Of a DNA stretch of 64,000 bases, positions 1-9,018 are shown piece after piece. The stretch is from contig NZ_FTPD01000006.1 of NCBI RefSeq assembly GCF_900156895.1, positions 62,001 through 126,000 of the forward strand. The letters are read 5' to 3'. The notes under the pieces were generated by a model that did no database searches, was not told the DNA's origin, and was given only the letters and a program-made list of their open reading frames with translations. This DNA comes from Mesorhizobium prunaredense. GTDB taxonomy: Bacteria > Pseudomonadota > Alphaproteobacteria > Rhizobiales > Rhizobiaceae. Both the position numbers and the translations under genes were made by a program. Position 1 is the stretch's first letter; every line of letters begins with the position of its first letter.

Positions 1-68
1 CGTCTTTCCAAAAAATATCGCTTTCCTCTTGACTCGGTCCTGCTAACAATCACGTTGATTCGGCAGGG

Positions 69-410
69 ATGGGGCAAGGTATGTTTGCGGCGATGCCATC
101 GGAAAATCTCAGGCGTCTTGAGTTCTTCCGGCTCGCACTCCTTCTCATTGACCGGGGTAATAGCGACCTGCCACCCCGGCTCTCAGAACATTTTGACTGT
201 GTACTTCATCAGGCACGGGCACTTTACGCGGACCCGAAAAGCATCTCACCAGAAGTCATTCCTCAAGCAGTACACTTGGCCAACGACTTCCACATTATTT
301 CTGGTCTCAGAGATGCGCTGGACGGAGTCGATAGAATTGGTGACGTAAGCCCCGAAATCGCGCATAAAGTGCTCCTAAGCTTGGAACCGGCCATTGCATC
401 CGCGGACTGA
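69..410 (+). CDS. Small hypothetical protein, first gene of an AT-rich block
   Basis: Encodes about 113 residues with no signal peptide or membrane segment and no motif I recognise. It has a mostly helical look, with several LxxAL-type stretches. An in-frame stop at about 30-32 closes the frame upstream, so the start is ATG 69 or, with AAGG just before it, ATG 81. It overlaps the next gene by 17 bp, which suggests a shared transcript with the metalloprotease and the dCTP-deaminase-like gene. Base composition is AT-richer than most of the window. I do not recognise the family; function unknown. Confidence 0.5.
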   Translation: MGQGMFAAMPSENLRRLEFFRLALLLIDRGNSDLPPRLSEHFDCVLHQARALYADPKSISPEVIPQAVHLANDFHIISGLRDALDGVDRIGDVSPEIAHKVLLSLEPAIASAD

Positions 411-1437
411 CCTTAGTCTACTTCTTGAAAGCCTCTCGCAGCTCTCAAAGACGCCCTATTTCAATAAGGCGCTGGAAGCGCACACACGTGCACTCATAGA
501 CACCGTGGATCATGTCCTCACCGTATCGCCTTCATATGACGACGAGATCGTTCGCTCATTCTCTGAGAAAGCCTGGATCACCCATCGTTATCTGCAAGGA
601 TCGACGACAAAAGAGCTACCGTACGAAATCGAATATTGCATGCGATTCGCTATCGCGGACTGGTTGCCGGAGAAATGCCTGGTTACTACGGCGCTAACCG
701 ATGAAAAGGATTTCCATCTCAAAGTCGGCGATCCGTGGGAATTTGTCGCCAAGGTGCTTACGCGATATGGGCATCCGCTTCCCGATAGCCGGCTGATCTT
801 CATTGGCGTGCCTCGATTATATAAGCACATGCCACTGTTTTGTAGCGCGCTCTACCACGAGCTCGGGCATTTTGTGGACCTAACGCGCAATATTACTGAA
901 ACCACGATGCTTCTTGAGCCAATCGAAGGAGCTTCAGAGGTCGTACAAGACGTCGTACGCAGGCATCGTTGTGAGCATTTTGCGGACCTCTTCGCAGCTT
1001 GCTATGTTGGATCCGCGATCGCGGATAGTCTGGACGCTGTGCATCCGTTTGGAGAAAGAACGCCTACACATCCGCCAACCACTGAGCGGATCGAGGTAAT
1101 TCGAGGTTTTTTGGCCGACGAACCGTTCGATGAGCTTACGATGTTTCAAGACACGTTGAGCCGTCTAGGAATGCCTAGGCTTGAGCGACGCTTCGTTGTT
1201 CCCGAGATTGAATCGGCATTTGACGACATCCGTCCCTATACCCTCACAGGAGAAGCTGAGCTTCATGGGATTATTCCCGCAGGCTGGTCATACATGGCAA
1301 AGGCCCTGCACGGAGCCGGGGCCCCCTGGACCAGGGGAGCTCAGCGACTGGAAATAATTCGCGTGATCAATGACCTCACGGAAAAGTCCGTCAGAAATTC
1401 TTCGTTGCGACAGCTGTGGTCGAGCGTAAGTGCATGA
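394..1437 (+). CDS. Putative zinc metalloprotease-like protein (HELGH motif)
   Basis: A 347-residue soluble protein. HELGH at residues 155-159 is a canonical HExxH zinc site, and a downstream EHFAD at 194-198 could supply the third, glutamate ligand, as in gluzincin peptidases. It has no signal peptide, so a cytosolic role is likely. The start is TTG at 394, overlapping the upstream gene by 17 bp; no good ATG lies nearby. The stop overlaps the start of the next gene as ATGA, which suggests translational coupling. Substrate unknown. The protease assignment rests only on the motif and the spacing of the ligands. Composition suggests horizontal transfer. Confidence 0.72.
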   Translation: MHPRTDLSLLLESLSQLSKTPYFNKALEAHTRALIDTVDHVLTVSPSYDDEIVRSFSEKAWITHRYLQGSTTKELPYEIEYCMRFAIADWLPEKCLVTTALTDEKDFHLKVGDPWEFVAKVLTRYGHPLPDSRLIFIGVPRLYKHMPLFCSALYHELGHFVDLTRNITETTMLLEPIEGASEVVQDVVRRHRCEHFADLFAACYVGSAIADSLDAVHPFGERTPTHPPTTERIEVIRGFLADEPFDELTMFQDTLSRLGMPRLERRFVVPEIESAFDDIRPYTLTGEAELHGIIPAGWSYMAKALHGAGAPWTRGAQRLEIIRVINDLTEKSVRNSSLRQLWSSVSA

Positions 1438-2031
1438 TCAAACAGGAGCTGCTCGAACGTTTAAACAGACCGGGTCCTCAAGGGCTGTGGATCGAGCCCT
1501 TGCTTGACCCAGCCCAAATTGGCGAACTGACTACAGATTTGCGCCTAGGCTACGATTTCCTGGTTTCTATCGTGACCCGCCGTCCGTACATTGGCGTGGC
1601 CAAAGATGATGCCGGATTTCGAGCTGTATCGTCATACTTCCAACCGACAAGACGCGAACTCGGCGAACGGTTCATTTTGTATCCAGATCAAATCGTGCTT
1701 ACGACTACCCTAGAGTACGTTGCGCTTCCCTCGGATGTTTACGCAGATGTGTTCACCCGAAGCAGCTACACCTCGTCTGGGAATTGCAGTGAACACAATG
1801 ATGCAGCCCGGGTTTCGGGGGTGCTTCCCAATCGAGATGTTCAATCATAGTAACAATCCTGTAGAGCTCGTCGTTGGTGCCAAAATGTTCCAGATGCGCC
1901 TAACCGAGTTGAGCGGCCCGACGAGTTATGGCGGGATCGAAAGAAAGTACTTCGGCAACGTGCGGCCAACGCCGTCTCGCGCAGCCGACGACGCAGATAT
2001 CCACCGACTCTCGCGATTAGCCGCCGATTGA
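1434..2031 (+). pseudogene. dCTP deaminase/dUTPase-like gene, frameshifted
   Basis: The first frame starts at ATG 1434 (ATGA overlap with the metalloprotease gene). It carries the N-terminal half of a DCD-family fold, with LRLGYDF, a TTTLEYVALP segment and a TRSSY segment like the RSS motif of this family. The second half (RLGIAVNT, then MMQPGFRGCFPIEMFN, then VVGAKMFQMRL) continues in the +1 frame. One extra base near 1773 explains the break: without it the product reads RSSYTRLGIAVNT, as expected for the family. Family members hydrolyse or deaminate deoxynucleotides, and some act in phage defence. It could be a true pseudogene, a sequencing error or a programmed frameshift. Confidence 0.75.
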
Positions 2032-2235
2032 GACGATAAGAGCTTATCGAAGATAGGCTAGACATCGCTAGTGCGCCCCCAAGGGGTTCGCCTTGTCTGC
2101 TGTCATTGTCCGCTACATTTTTCTCTGTGTACAGCAAGGTACGCGCGAGGTGCTTCCGTAGCGCTTCCGCGCGAAAAGAGCGTGGTGGATTTCGAAATGA
2201 GATCGAATGTAAATGTCTGATATTTATGGCCTAAT

Positions 2236-2312
<77 letters not shown>

Positions 2313-2570
2313 CTTCAGGATCGAGATCCGGAAAACGAACCAGCCGGTAAACCGGCCAGCCACGGCTTCTTAGCGGAAGCCGGCGCGGGCTTCAACGGGC
2401 AAGTGGGCGGCGGCAAGGCTGCGAACTCGGAATAACGCATTTTCCGGATTCCACAGAGGCCCACGATCTAGAGCCCGCCTTGACCCTCGAAGGCGCGAGA
2501 AGCCAGGGCCAAAGGCCGGCAAACCTGCGGTTTTATGGGACGTATGAAGAATGGCGCCGAAGCCTGAAAT
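2313..2570. other. Intergenic stretch without a recognisable gene
   Basis: Lies between the tRNA gene and the terminator of the carboxypeptidase gene. It contains short dyads (for example GGCTTC, then six bases, then GAAGCC) but no coding frame with a plausible ribosome site or recognisable product. No integrase remnant was seen here. Confidence 0.5.
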
Positions 2571-2595
2571 GAAAAACCCGCCTGGCGGGGCGGGT
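2571..2595 (-). terminator. Rho-independent terminator
   Basis: Minus-strand stem ACCCGCC/GGCGGGT (7 bp, 6-base loop) followed by a run of five T. It lies about 105 bp beyond the stop of the D-Ala-D-Ala carboxypeptidase gene and is oriented to end that transcript before the tRNA. Confidence 0.8.
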
Positions 2596-2699
2596 CGTTG
2601 GCGCAACTCAGCACCATGAATAAATTCCTAGCATAGTTGCCGTCACCTGTCAAGTTGAACCTGACACCGATCACCAGCTCGCCCCGTCACTACCGAACG

Positions 2700-3581
2700 T
2701 CACTGCTCGGCATACAGCAGCCGCGTCGTCGTGTTCGATGCCGGCGACAGGTTGCGCTGGATCAGCGCCTCGACATGGTCGTTGCGCTGGCGCGCGCTGT
2801 CGGCGCCCATCACCACGAGGATCAGCCGGCGGCCGTCGGCATCGTAGGAGGTGACGATATTGAAGCCTGAGGCCCTGATGTAACCGGTTTTGATGCCGTT
2901 GACGCCGCGCACGCGGCCGAGCATGTCGTTGTGGCCGCGCACCAGCCTGCCGCGGAACATGAAGTCGCTTTCGGAAAAATAGTGGAAATGCTGCGGGAAG
3001 CGGGCGCGCAGTGCCATGCCGAGCACCGCCATGTCGCGCGCCGTCGTTAGCTGGCCGGCGTCCGGCAGGCCCGAGGCGTTGCGGAAGACGGTGCTGGGCA
3101 TGCCGATCTGGCGCGCTTTGGCCGTCATCATCGCGGCGAAGGCGTCTTCGCTGCCGCCGAGATATTCGGCGACGGCGACCGCCACGTCATTGGCCGATTT
3201 GACGGTGATCGCCCGGATCGCCGAATCGACGTCGATCGTCTCGCCGCGCCTGAAGCGCAGCTTGGTCGGCGGCTGCCTGGCGGCGTTGGCCGACACCGGG
3301 ATCAGCGTCGTCTTGCTGATGCGGCCCTGCTCCAGCGCCTCGAACAGCAGGTAGAGCGTCATCATCTTGGTCAGCGACGCCGGATAGCGCGGCGCCGTCG
3401 AATTGGCCTCGAACAGCGTCTTGCCGCTGCCGTCGACGACGATCGCCGCATATTTCTGCGCCGGCGCCGGCACCGCCAGCATGGTCTCCGTCGGCGTCGT
3501 CGCGCAGCCGGCGACGAGGAGCAGCAGCGCAAACGCCGCGACAAATCTTTGGGTGAGCGGGAAGTGGCGCAGTTTGGACAT
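2700..3581 (-). CDS. D-alanyl-D-alanine carboxypeptidase, lipoprotein (peptidase S11)
   Basis: A 293-residue penicillin-binding protein that would trim the terminal D-Ala from peptidoglycan stem peptides in the periplasm. It has all three serine active-site motifs: SLTK at 69-72 (nucleophile Ser69), SAN at 129-131 and KTG at 231-233. The N-terminus is a hydrophobic signal ending in LVAGC, with Cys26 as lipidation site, so it is probably membrane-tethered as a lipoprotein rather than held by the C-terminal amphipathic helix of DacA-type enzymes. It is short for the family and lacks the C-terminal beta domain. It is transcribed alone, with a terminator downstream. Confidence 0.93.
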   Translation of the reverse strand: MSKLRHFPLTQRFVAAFALLLLVAGCATTPTETMLAVPAPAQKYAAIVVDGSGKTLFEANSTAPRYPASLTKMMTLYLLFEALEQGRISKTTLIPVSANAARQPPTKLRFRRGETIDVDSAIRAITVKSANDVAVAVAEYLGGSEDAFAAMMTAKARQIGMPSTVFRNASGLPDAGQLTTARDMAVLGMALRARFPQHFHYFSESDFMFRGRLVRGHNDMLGRVRGVNGIKTGYIRASGFNIVTSYDADGRRLILVVMGADSARQRNDHVEALIQRNLSPASNTTTRLLYAEQ

Positions 3582-3700
3582 TCTGAAGGTAAGCTGTTGC
3601 TGAAACGAGTGGGAAACTAGCCTAACCCAATGGCGCCGTCCATTTCGTTAACACCGGTCTTCAGGGCAATTGCTTCAGGTTTGAATTCACCCGGGCGTTG

Positions 3701-3878
3701 GCGCTGCCCCTCATTGCCCTGCCGGGCATTTCTCCCCGTATAGTGACGGGGAGAAAACCGCCTTCGCGAACGATTTCGCCAATCTCCAGCTTTGCGGAAG
3801 GAGAGCCGACGTTGCGGCCAGCGGGCTTCTCCCCGTTCACGGGGAGAAGGTGCCGGCAGGCGGATGAGGGGCAGCGCC
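3701..3878. repeat. Long palindromic intergenic repeat, family I, copy 1
   Basis: Outer arms GCGCTGCCCCTCAT and ATGAGGGGCAGCGC bracket two inner hairpins, TCTCCCCG/CGGGGAGA. The core contains a TTTCGCCAAT segment shared with the other copies. Full-length copies are also at 5148 and 59075, and a truncated one at 53122. It lies between the carboxypeptidase gene and the next plus-strand gene and has no coding sense. Confidence 0.88.
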
Positions 3879-4002
3879 GCCAGCCGGCAATGATCACTCC
3901 CACAGGGTGCTCCGGCGTCTCTGACATGCAAAGCCCATCACGCAGCTTGCGCAACCGGCGTCGAGCGGGTTTGCTGGCGCCGGCTGAATCAGCAGGTGCG
4001 CC

Positions 4003-5109
4003 ATGGATACGCTCACGATCACGGCAAAAGGCATTTCGGTAACGGTCGATCTCACCGTCGGCCATCTTGCCGACATGACGGTCGATATCGACGGGCGCCG
4101 GCTAAAACCGCTGCATCGCGCGCCGTGGATCGACGAGCCGCGCGAGACGCTGCCGCCAGACCTGCCCGCGGGCACCGTTCGCCTGTCCGGCGATTTTCTA
4201 TGCGCGCCGTTTTCGCGCAGCGATGTCGAGGAAGCGCCCTTGCACGGCTGGCCGGCCAACAGCCGTTGGGATGTCGTCGCCTCCGCGGCGACTGCCGATG
4301 GCTGGCGGGCCGTTTTCAGGCTGCAGCACAAGGTCATGGGCGCGACGATCGACAAGATCCTCACCCTGCGCGACGACCATCCCTTTCTCTATCAGGAACA
4401 TGTCTTTTCCGGCGGTTCCGGCGGCATTTCCGTCGCCCATCATCCGATGACGGTGATGACGGACGGCGGCAGGCTGGCCTTTTCGCCGAAGCGGTTTGCG
4501 GCAACGCCGGACGACCCGCTCGAGCCCGATCCGGCCCGCGGCCGCTTTCTTTTCGCCTATCCCGCGCGGTCCGCCGACCTGACGCTTTTTCCCGCCGCCG
4601 ATGGCGGCACGCTCGACCTGACCGACTATCGCATTGACCAAAGCCGAGAGGATTTCGTCACGCTGGTCGAGGCCGACCATGGCGGGCCGGGCTGGACCGC
4701 GCTGGCGCGAAAGGCGGAAGCCGATCTCGTTGTGGTGCTGAAAAACCCGGCCGAACTGCCGGTCACCATGCTGTGGATCAGCAATGGCGGGCGCGACTAC
4801 GCGCCGTGGATCGGCCGCCATCGCGGCGTGCTCGGCATCGAGGACGGCCGCACCGCGCTCGGCCATGCGGCGTCGCTGGGCGACAACTGGCTGAAACGAG
4901 AAGGGGTGGCAACCGCCTTTGCCCTTGGCGAAGGCGGCAATGTCTCGTTCCGCCACGTCATCGGCGTTTTGCCGTTATTCGACGGCGAGCCGCCGCGCGA
5001 CATCACCACCGCGCAGGGGCATATGCGCCTTGCGGCTGCGGACGGTTCGACGCGGGATGTCGCTTTCGACGGCGATTTCCTGCGGATTGGCAGGTCGGTG
5101 CCTGGTTGA
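4003..5109 (+). CDS. Hypothetical protein, possibly beta-sandwich (mutarotase-like)
   Basis: A 368-residue soluble protein without signal peptide, rich in beta-strand-like stretches and in paired His/Asp/Trp residues (LHRAPWIDEP early, VAHHPMTVM in the middle, NGGRDYAPWIGRH late). The pattern recalls aldose-epimerase-like domains that bind sugars, but this is an impression from composition and length, not a recognised signature. It is transcribed alone and flanked on both sides by family I palindromic repeats. The start at ATG 4003 is the first in frame after the repeat. Function unknown. Confidence 0.75.
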   Translation: MDTLTITAKGISVTVDLTVGHLADMTVDIDGRRLKPLHRAPWIDEPRETLPPDLPAGTVRLSGDFLCAPFSRSDVEEAPLHGWPANSRWDVVASAATADGWRAVFRLQHKVMGATIDKILTLRDDHPFLYQEHVFSGGSGGISVAHHPMTVMTDGGRLAFSPKRFAATPDDPLEPDPARGRFLFAYPARSADLTLFPAADGGTLDLTDYRIDQSREDFVTLVEADHGGPGWTALARKAEADLVVVLKNPAELPVTMLWISNGGRDYAPWIGRHRGVLGIEDGRTALGHAASLGDNWLKREGVATAFALGEGGNVSFRHVIGVLPLFDGEPPRDITTAQGHMRLAAADGSTRDVAFDGDFLRIGRSVPG

Positions 5110-5147
5110 TTGGAGTGTGCGCAGGCAATCGCTCATTGCGGGCGCTT

Positions 5148-5330
5148 GCGCTGCCCCTCACCTGCCTGCCGGCATCCTCTCCCCGTATAGTGACGGGGAG
5201 AGGGGCGCTGTCATCGATGGTTTCGCCAATCACCAGCGTTGCAGGAGGGGCGCCAACATCGCGGCCAGCCCTTTCTCCCCGTCACTATACGGGGAGAAAT
5301 GCCCGGCAGGGCAATGAGGGGCGGCGGCGC
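5148..5330. repeat. Long palindromic intergenic repeat, family I, copy 2
   Basis: Same architecture as the copy at 3701: arm GCGCTGCCCCTCA, inner hairpins built on CTCCCCGTATAGTGACGGGG, a GTTTCGCCAATCACC core and a closing arm that has diverged (GCGGCGGCGCC). It lies between two plus-strand genes. Confidence 0.87.
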
Positions 5331-5420
5331 CCTCGACAATTGGGCGATCTTCAATCCCGCGTTTGAAATTTCCGCGAACTGTCGCCAAGATGCAGCCGAA
5401 ATTGTCACCCGGAATCACGC

Positions 5421-6041
5421 ATGTCCGAAACTGCCCACCTCGCCGCCACCATCTTCAAGCGCGCCGGCAAGGCGCGGCGCTTTGTCGTTGCCATCGCCGG
5501 TCCTCCGGGCGCCGGCAAGTCGACGCTGTCGGCCCGCCTGCATGAGCTGCTGCCGGAAGGCGCGGCCGAAATCGTGCCTATGGACGGCTTCCATTACGAC
5601 GATATCGTGCTCGAGCGGCGCGGCCTGCGCGCGCGAAAAGGCGCTCCGGAAACCTTTGACTTTGCCGGCTTTGAAACCTTGCTGAAGCGCATCCGCGCGG
5701 CCGAGCCCGACATCGCCATTCCGGTGTTCGACCGCAGCATGGAGCTGTCGCGCGCCGCTGCTTCGATCATCGCCGCCGACACCAAGTTCATCCTGGTCGA
5801 AGGCAATTATCTGCTGCTTGACGAGGAACCGTGGTCGCGGCTGGCGCCGCTGTTCGATTTCTCTGTTTTCGTCGATGTGCCGCGCGCCGAGCTCGAGCGC
5901 CGGCTGCTCGAGCGATGGCACGAGCATGGCCGCTCCGACGAGGACGCCCGCGCCTGGATCGCCTCCAACGACATGCCCAACATCGACCGCGTGCTTGCCC
6001 GCCGCCGCCCCGCCGATCTGGTGATCGGCGATCACGCCTGA
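5421..6041 (+). CDS. P-loop nucleoside/sugar kinase-like protein (FrcK/PanK-like fold)
   Basis: A 206-residue cytosolic ATP-binding protein. GPPGAGKST at residues 27-35 is the Walker A loop, and MDGFHYDD follows at the position where uridine-kinase and pantothenate-kinase-like enzymes bind substrate. A VEGNYLLL strand and the LARRRPADLVI C-terminal segment match bacterial nucleoside/nucleotide kinase-family proteins such as YggC and the FrcK protein of rhizobial fructose transport loci. No transporter genes are adjacent here, so the substrate is open. It follows a family I repeat and is probably monocistronic. Confidence 0.82.
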   Translation: MSETAHLAATIFKRAGKARRFVVAIAGPPGAGKSTLSARLHELLPEGAAEIVPMDGFHYDDIVLERRGLRARKGAPETFDFAGFETLLKRIRAAEPDIAIPVFDRSMELSRAAASIIAADTKFILVEGNYLLLDEEPWSRLAPLFDFSVFVDVPRAELERRLLERWHEHGRSDEDARAWIASNDMPNIDRVLARRRPADLVIGDHA

Positions 6042-6131
6042 TTTGCAAGGACCAGCCGCGCCTGGAACCTTAGGACTTTCCGGCCGTTGTGTCAGATACG
6101 GCAATGATGCTGACATGAGGAAAACTGTCCG

Positions 6132-6521
6132 ATGGCTACTCCGATGGCAACCAAGGCAAGCAAGCCTGCGTCCGGCAAGGGCAGGGCAACTCGATCCAGG
6201 GCAACTGGATCAAAGGCGACTGAATCCAAGACCGGCGCTGGCCCGGCGGTCGCCGCTCGCTCCAAGGATGCGGCAAAGCCCAGTTTTGGCAAGGCAGCAC
6301 CGAAGAAAGTGGTGCCGACCGCAGCCAAGGCCACGGCAAAACCGGCCAGGTCGAGAAAATCGGCAAGCGGCGGCTCGATCGCAGGCAGCGCAATGCGCAC
6401 CGTCAAGACGACGGCCAATGTCGCGGCCGGCGCGGTTGTCGCCACCGCCAAGACCGCTGCATCCCTCGCCGCTTCCGTCATGGGCAAGGGCGGCTCAAAG
6501 TCCAAAGCCAAGACAAAGTAG
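6132..6521 (+). CDS. Histone H1-like Lys/Ala-rich basic protein
   Basis: A 129-residue very basic protein made of Ala, Lys, Ser, Thr, Gly and Arg, with recurrent TKA, SKA and AAK units and almost no acidic or aromatic residues. This matches bacterial H1-like DNA- or RNA-binding proteins with disordered tails. A short Ala/Val-rich stretch near residues 95-118 may form a helix. GAGGAAAA lies upstream of ATG 6132 as a ribosome site. It is a single gene between the kinase and the convergent GST. A nucleic-acid-binding role is inferred from composition alone. Confidence 0.7.
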   Translation: MATPMATKASKPASGKGRATRSRATGSKATESKTGAGPAVAARSKDAAKPSFGKAAPKKVVPTAAKATAKPARSRKSASGGSIAGSAMRTVKTTANVAAGAVVATAKTAASLAASVMGKGGSKSKAKTK

Positions 6522-6556
6522 GCCCAGCCTCTTCTCGGCGCCAGCCGCCGATTGAG

Positions 6557-7261
6557 CTAACGCCGGGCAGGGATAGCAAGACCCCGTTGCACCGCCGGCC
6601 GGGCGAGGCCGCGCTCCAGCCATGCCGCGACATGGGAAAAATCGTCGAAGCCGACAAGTTCCCTTGCCTCGTAAAAACCGATCAGATTGCGCACCCAGCC
6701 CAGCATCGAGATATCGGCGATGGTGTAGTCGTCGTCCATGATCCAGCTGCGGCCCTTCAGCCTCGTCTCGAGCACACCGATCAGCCGCCGCGATTCGTCG
6801 CGATAGCGCGCCAGCGGCCGCTTGTCGGCGATCTCGCGTCCGGCGAATTTGTGGAAAAAACCGACCTGCCCGAACATCGGCCCGATCGAGGCCATCTGGA
6901 AGAACACCCACTGGATCGTTTCGTAACGCCGCGCCGGGTCGGCCGGGATCAGCCTGCCGGTCTTGTCGGTGAGGTAGAGCAGGATGGCGCCGGATTCGAA
7001 CAGCCCGATCGGCTTGCCGCCCGGGCCGTCCGGATCGATCATCGCCGGGATCTTGCCGTTCGGGTTCAGCGACAGGAATTCCGGCGTCCAGCTCTCGTCC
7101 TTGCCGATGTGCACCGCATGCGCCTCGTAGGGCAGGCCGATCTCCTCCAGCGCGATCGACACTTTTACCCCATTCGGCGTCGGGAACGAATAGAGCTGGA
7201 TGCGGTCGGGATGGCTGGCCGGCCAGCGCGTGGCGATCGGAAAGGCGGACAGGTCGGTCAT
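6557..7261 (-). CDS. Glutathione S-transferase family protein (Ure2p/YfcG-like)
   Basis: A 234-residue protein with an N-terminal thioredoxin-like domain (LYSFPTPNGVKVSIALEEIG) and the NPNGKIPAMIDPDG segment that carries the cis-proline. These are followed by FESGAILLYL and an all-helical C-terminal domain with DDDYTIADISMLGW. The TPNGxKV signature matches the Ure2p/YfcG (nu-class) group, which often act as glutathione-dependent disulfide reductases. The start chosen is ATG at 7261; a longer upstream frame exists but has no family-like residues. It lies 88 bp downstream of the nodE-like gene on the same strand, so it may share its transcript. Confidence 0.92.
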   Translation of the reverse strand: MTDLSAFPIATRWPASHPDRIQLYSFPTPNGVKVSIALEEIGLPYEAHAVHIGKDESWTPEFLSLNPNGKIPAMIDPDGPGGKPIGLFESGAILLYLTDKTGRLIPADPARRYETIQWVFFQMASIGPMFGQVGFFHKFAGREIADKRPLARYRDESRRLIGVLETRLKGRSWIMDDDYTIADISMLGWVRNLIGFYEARELVGFDDFSHVAAWLERGLARPAVQRGLAIPARR

Positions 7262-7349
7262 CGAAACTCCTGGGATTTTTTTTCGCGCAAGCGCGCCGTC
7301 GTGGCGCGTGGCAAGACGCGTCTCGCCGTAGCTGGGGATCCGGTTGCGG

Positions 7350-8558
7350 TCAGACCGCCTTGAACGCCAGCACCGCATTGGTGCCGCCGAACGCAAAACC
7401 GTTGCTGATCGCCGCGCGCACCTTGCGCTCGCGCGCCACATTCGGCGTGATGTCGAGATCGCAGTCGGCGTCGGTTTCGCGAAAATTGGCCGTCGGCGGC
7501 ACGATGCCTTCGCGGATCGCCATCACGCAGGCGATCAGCTCCAGCGCGCCCGACGCGCCGAGGCAGTGGGCGTGCATCGATTTGGTCGAGGAGATCGACA
7601 GCCTGTGCGCATGGTCGCCGAAAACGCGCTTGATCGCCGCCGTCTCGATCTGGTCGTTGGCCTTGGTGCCGGTGCCATGCGCATTGATGTAGTCGATGTC
7701 TTCCGGGTTGAGCCTGGCATCGACGAGGCAGAAGCGCATCGCCGCCTCCGGCCCTTCGACGGTCGGCGCGACGATGTCGGAGGCATCGCCGGAAAGGCCG
7801 GCGCCGGCAATTTCGGCGAGTATAGTGGCGCCGCGCGCCATGGCATGCTCAAAAGTTTCCAGCACGACCATGCCGGCGCCTTCGCCGAGCACCAGGCCCT
7901 GGCGATCGGCCGAAAACGGCCGGCAGGTGTCGGGCGCCAGCACCCGCAGCGCCTCCCAGCCTTTCAGGATGCCCCAGACCAGCGGCGCATCGGTGCCGCC
8001 GGCGAGCATGACGTCGGCGCGGCCAAGCCTGATCTGGTCGACCGCCGAGGCAATGGCGTGGTTGGACGAGGAGCAGGCCGAAGTGATGCCGAACACCGGC
8101 CCGCGCAGGCCGAGATTCATGCTGACATGGCCGGCCGCAGCGCCCGGCATCACTTTCGGCACGGTGAAGATGCCGGTGCGGTTCTTGCCTTCGAGCAGGA
8201 TGGCGCGATAGCTCTCTTCGATCGCCTCCCAGCCGCAGACGCCGACGCCGACGACGGCGCCCATCCGGTAGGTGTTGGCTGCGTGCAAGCTTAGCCCGGC
8301 TTGTTGCGCGGCCTCGCGCGCGGCGATCGTCGCCAACAGGCTGAAACGGTCCATCGACACGACCTGCTTGCGGTCGATGCCGTGCTCGGGAAGCGTCCTG
8401 ATTTCGCAGCCGACCCTGATTTTCAGGTCATGCAGCTCCGAATTGACGATCGGGCCGATGGCCGAACGGCCGGCGCGCATCTCGTCCCAGATCGCCGGCA
8501 CATTGGTGCCGAGCCCGCATAAGCCGCCGATGCCGGTAATGACGACGCGCTTGTGCAT
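7350..8558 (-). CDS. nodE: NodE-like beta-ketoacyl-ACP synthase (KAS II type)
   Basis: A 402-residue condensing enzyme with the full Cys-His-His triad: Cys162 ([10 protein letters not shown]), His294 (NAHGTGT) and His331 ([14 protein letters not shown]). The N-terminus ([15 protein letters not shown]) and long internal stretches closely resemble rhizobial NodE, which with NodF makes the unusual polyunsaturated acyl chains of some Nod factors. Its start codon directly abuts the stop of the nodF-like ACP gene. No nodABC or nodD genes or clear nod box lie in the window. A paralogous role in another lipid is therefore possible, and the symbol marks similarity rather than proven function. Confidence 0.85.
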   Translation of the reverse strand: MHKRVVITGIGGLCGLGTNVPAIWDEMRAGRSAIGPIVNSELHDLKIRVGCEIRTLPEHGIDRKQVVSMDRFSLLATIAAREAAQQAGLSLHAANTYRMGAVVGVGVCGWEAIEESYRAILLEGKNRTGIFTVPKVMPGAAAGHVSMNLGLRGPVFGITSACSSSNHAIASAVDQIRLGRADVMLAGGTDAPLVWGILKGWEALRVLAPDTCRPFSADRQGLVLGEGAGMVVLETFEHAMARGATILAEIAGAGLSGDASDIVAPTVEGPEAAMRFCLVDARLNPEDIDYINAHGTGTKANDQIETAAIKRVFGDHAHRLSISSTKSMHAHCLGASGALELIACVMAIREGIVPPTANFRETDADCDLDITPNVARERKVRAAISNGFAFGGTNAVLAFKAV

Positions 8559-8816
8559 TCAGTCAGGCTTTTTCGCGATCAGTGCGCGAACCGCCTCGAC
8601 CATGTCGCCGACGTTCTTCAAATTGCTCCAGGCATCGACCGTGTTCATCTCGATCTCGATGCCATACTGTTCCTCGAGATCGAAGATGATCTCCGTCAGT
8701 TCCAGCGAATGAATGCCAAGTGAGGTCAGTTCGGTGCTGGTGGTGATTTCTTCGCCACCCGGCTCGGCATGAGCCTTGATCTTCGCGATGATGTCCGTTG
8801 CCAGCTGGTCAGCCAT
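8559..8816 (-). CDS. nodF: NodF-like acyl carrier protein
   Basis: An 85-residue acidic acyl carrier protein. The phosphopantetheine attachment serine is probably Ser37 in LGIHSLEL, where most ACPs have DSL; His replaces Asp. MADQLATDII at the start and IEMNTVDAWSNLKNVGD in the second half strongly resemble NodF. The start is ATG 8816, preceded by GGGGAAGGA. An upstream in-frame start would add 13 atypical residues. It is first in a minus-strand unit with the nodE-like ketosynthase and probably the GST, divergent from the urease genes. NodF serves as a dedicated carrier for NodE-made acyl chains. Confidence 0.85.
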   Translation of the reverse strand: MADQLATDIIAKIKAHAEPGGEEITTSTELTSLGIHSLELTEIIFDLEEQYGIEIEMNTVDAWSNLKNVGDMVEAVRALIAKKPD

Positions 8817-9018
8817 TCGGTTCCTTCCCCAACCCTTGTCGTTTTCCGGCGCCAACTGATCAGCGCCTGTTTTTCCCCAGGTTCAGATCGTCACCGTCGC
8901 CTTTTTCCCCGCCAGGCGCTGTGTGACCGTACCAAGACGGCTCCTCTATAGAAACCGAAACGTTGTCAAGCAACAAGCTATATCTCGACAAAGCCGGGGG
9001 TGAGGTTATCGTTGCGCC

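Noticed and set aside
8817..9018. Possible nod box upstream of the nodF-like gene
   Set aside because: No clear ATC-N9-GAT repeats were found on either strand. A TTGACA hexamer near 8964-8969 is present, but a good -10 at proper spacing is not.
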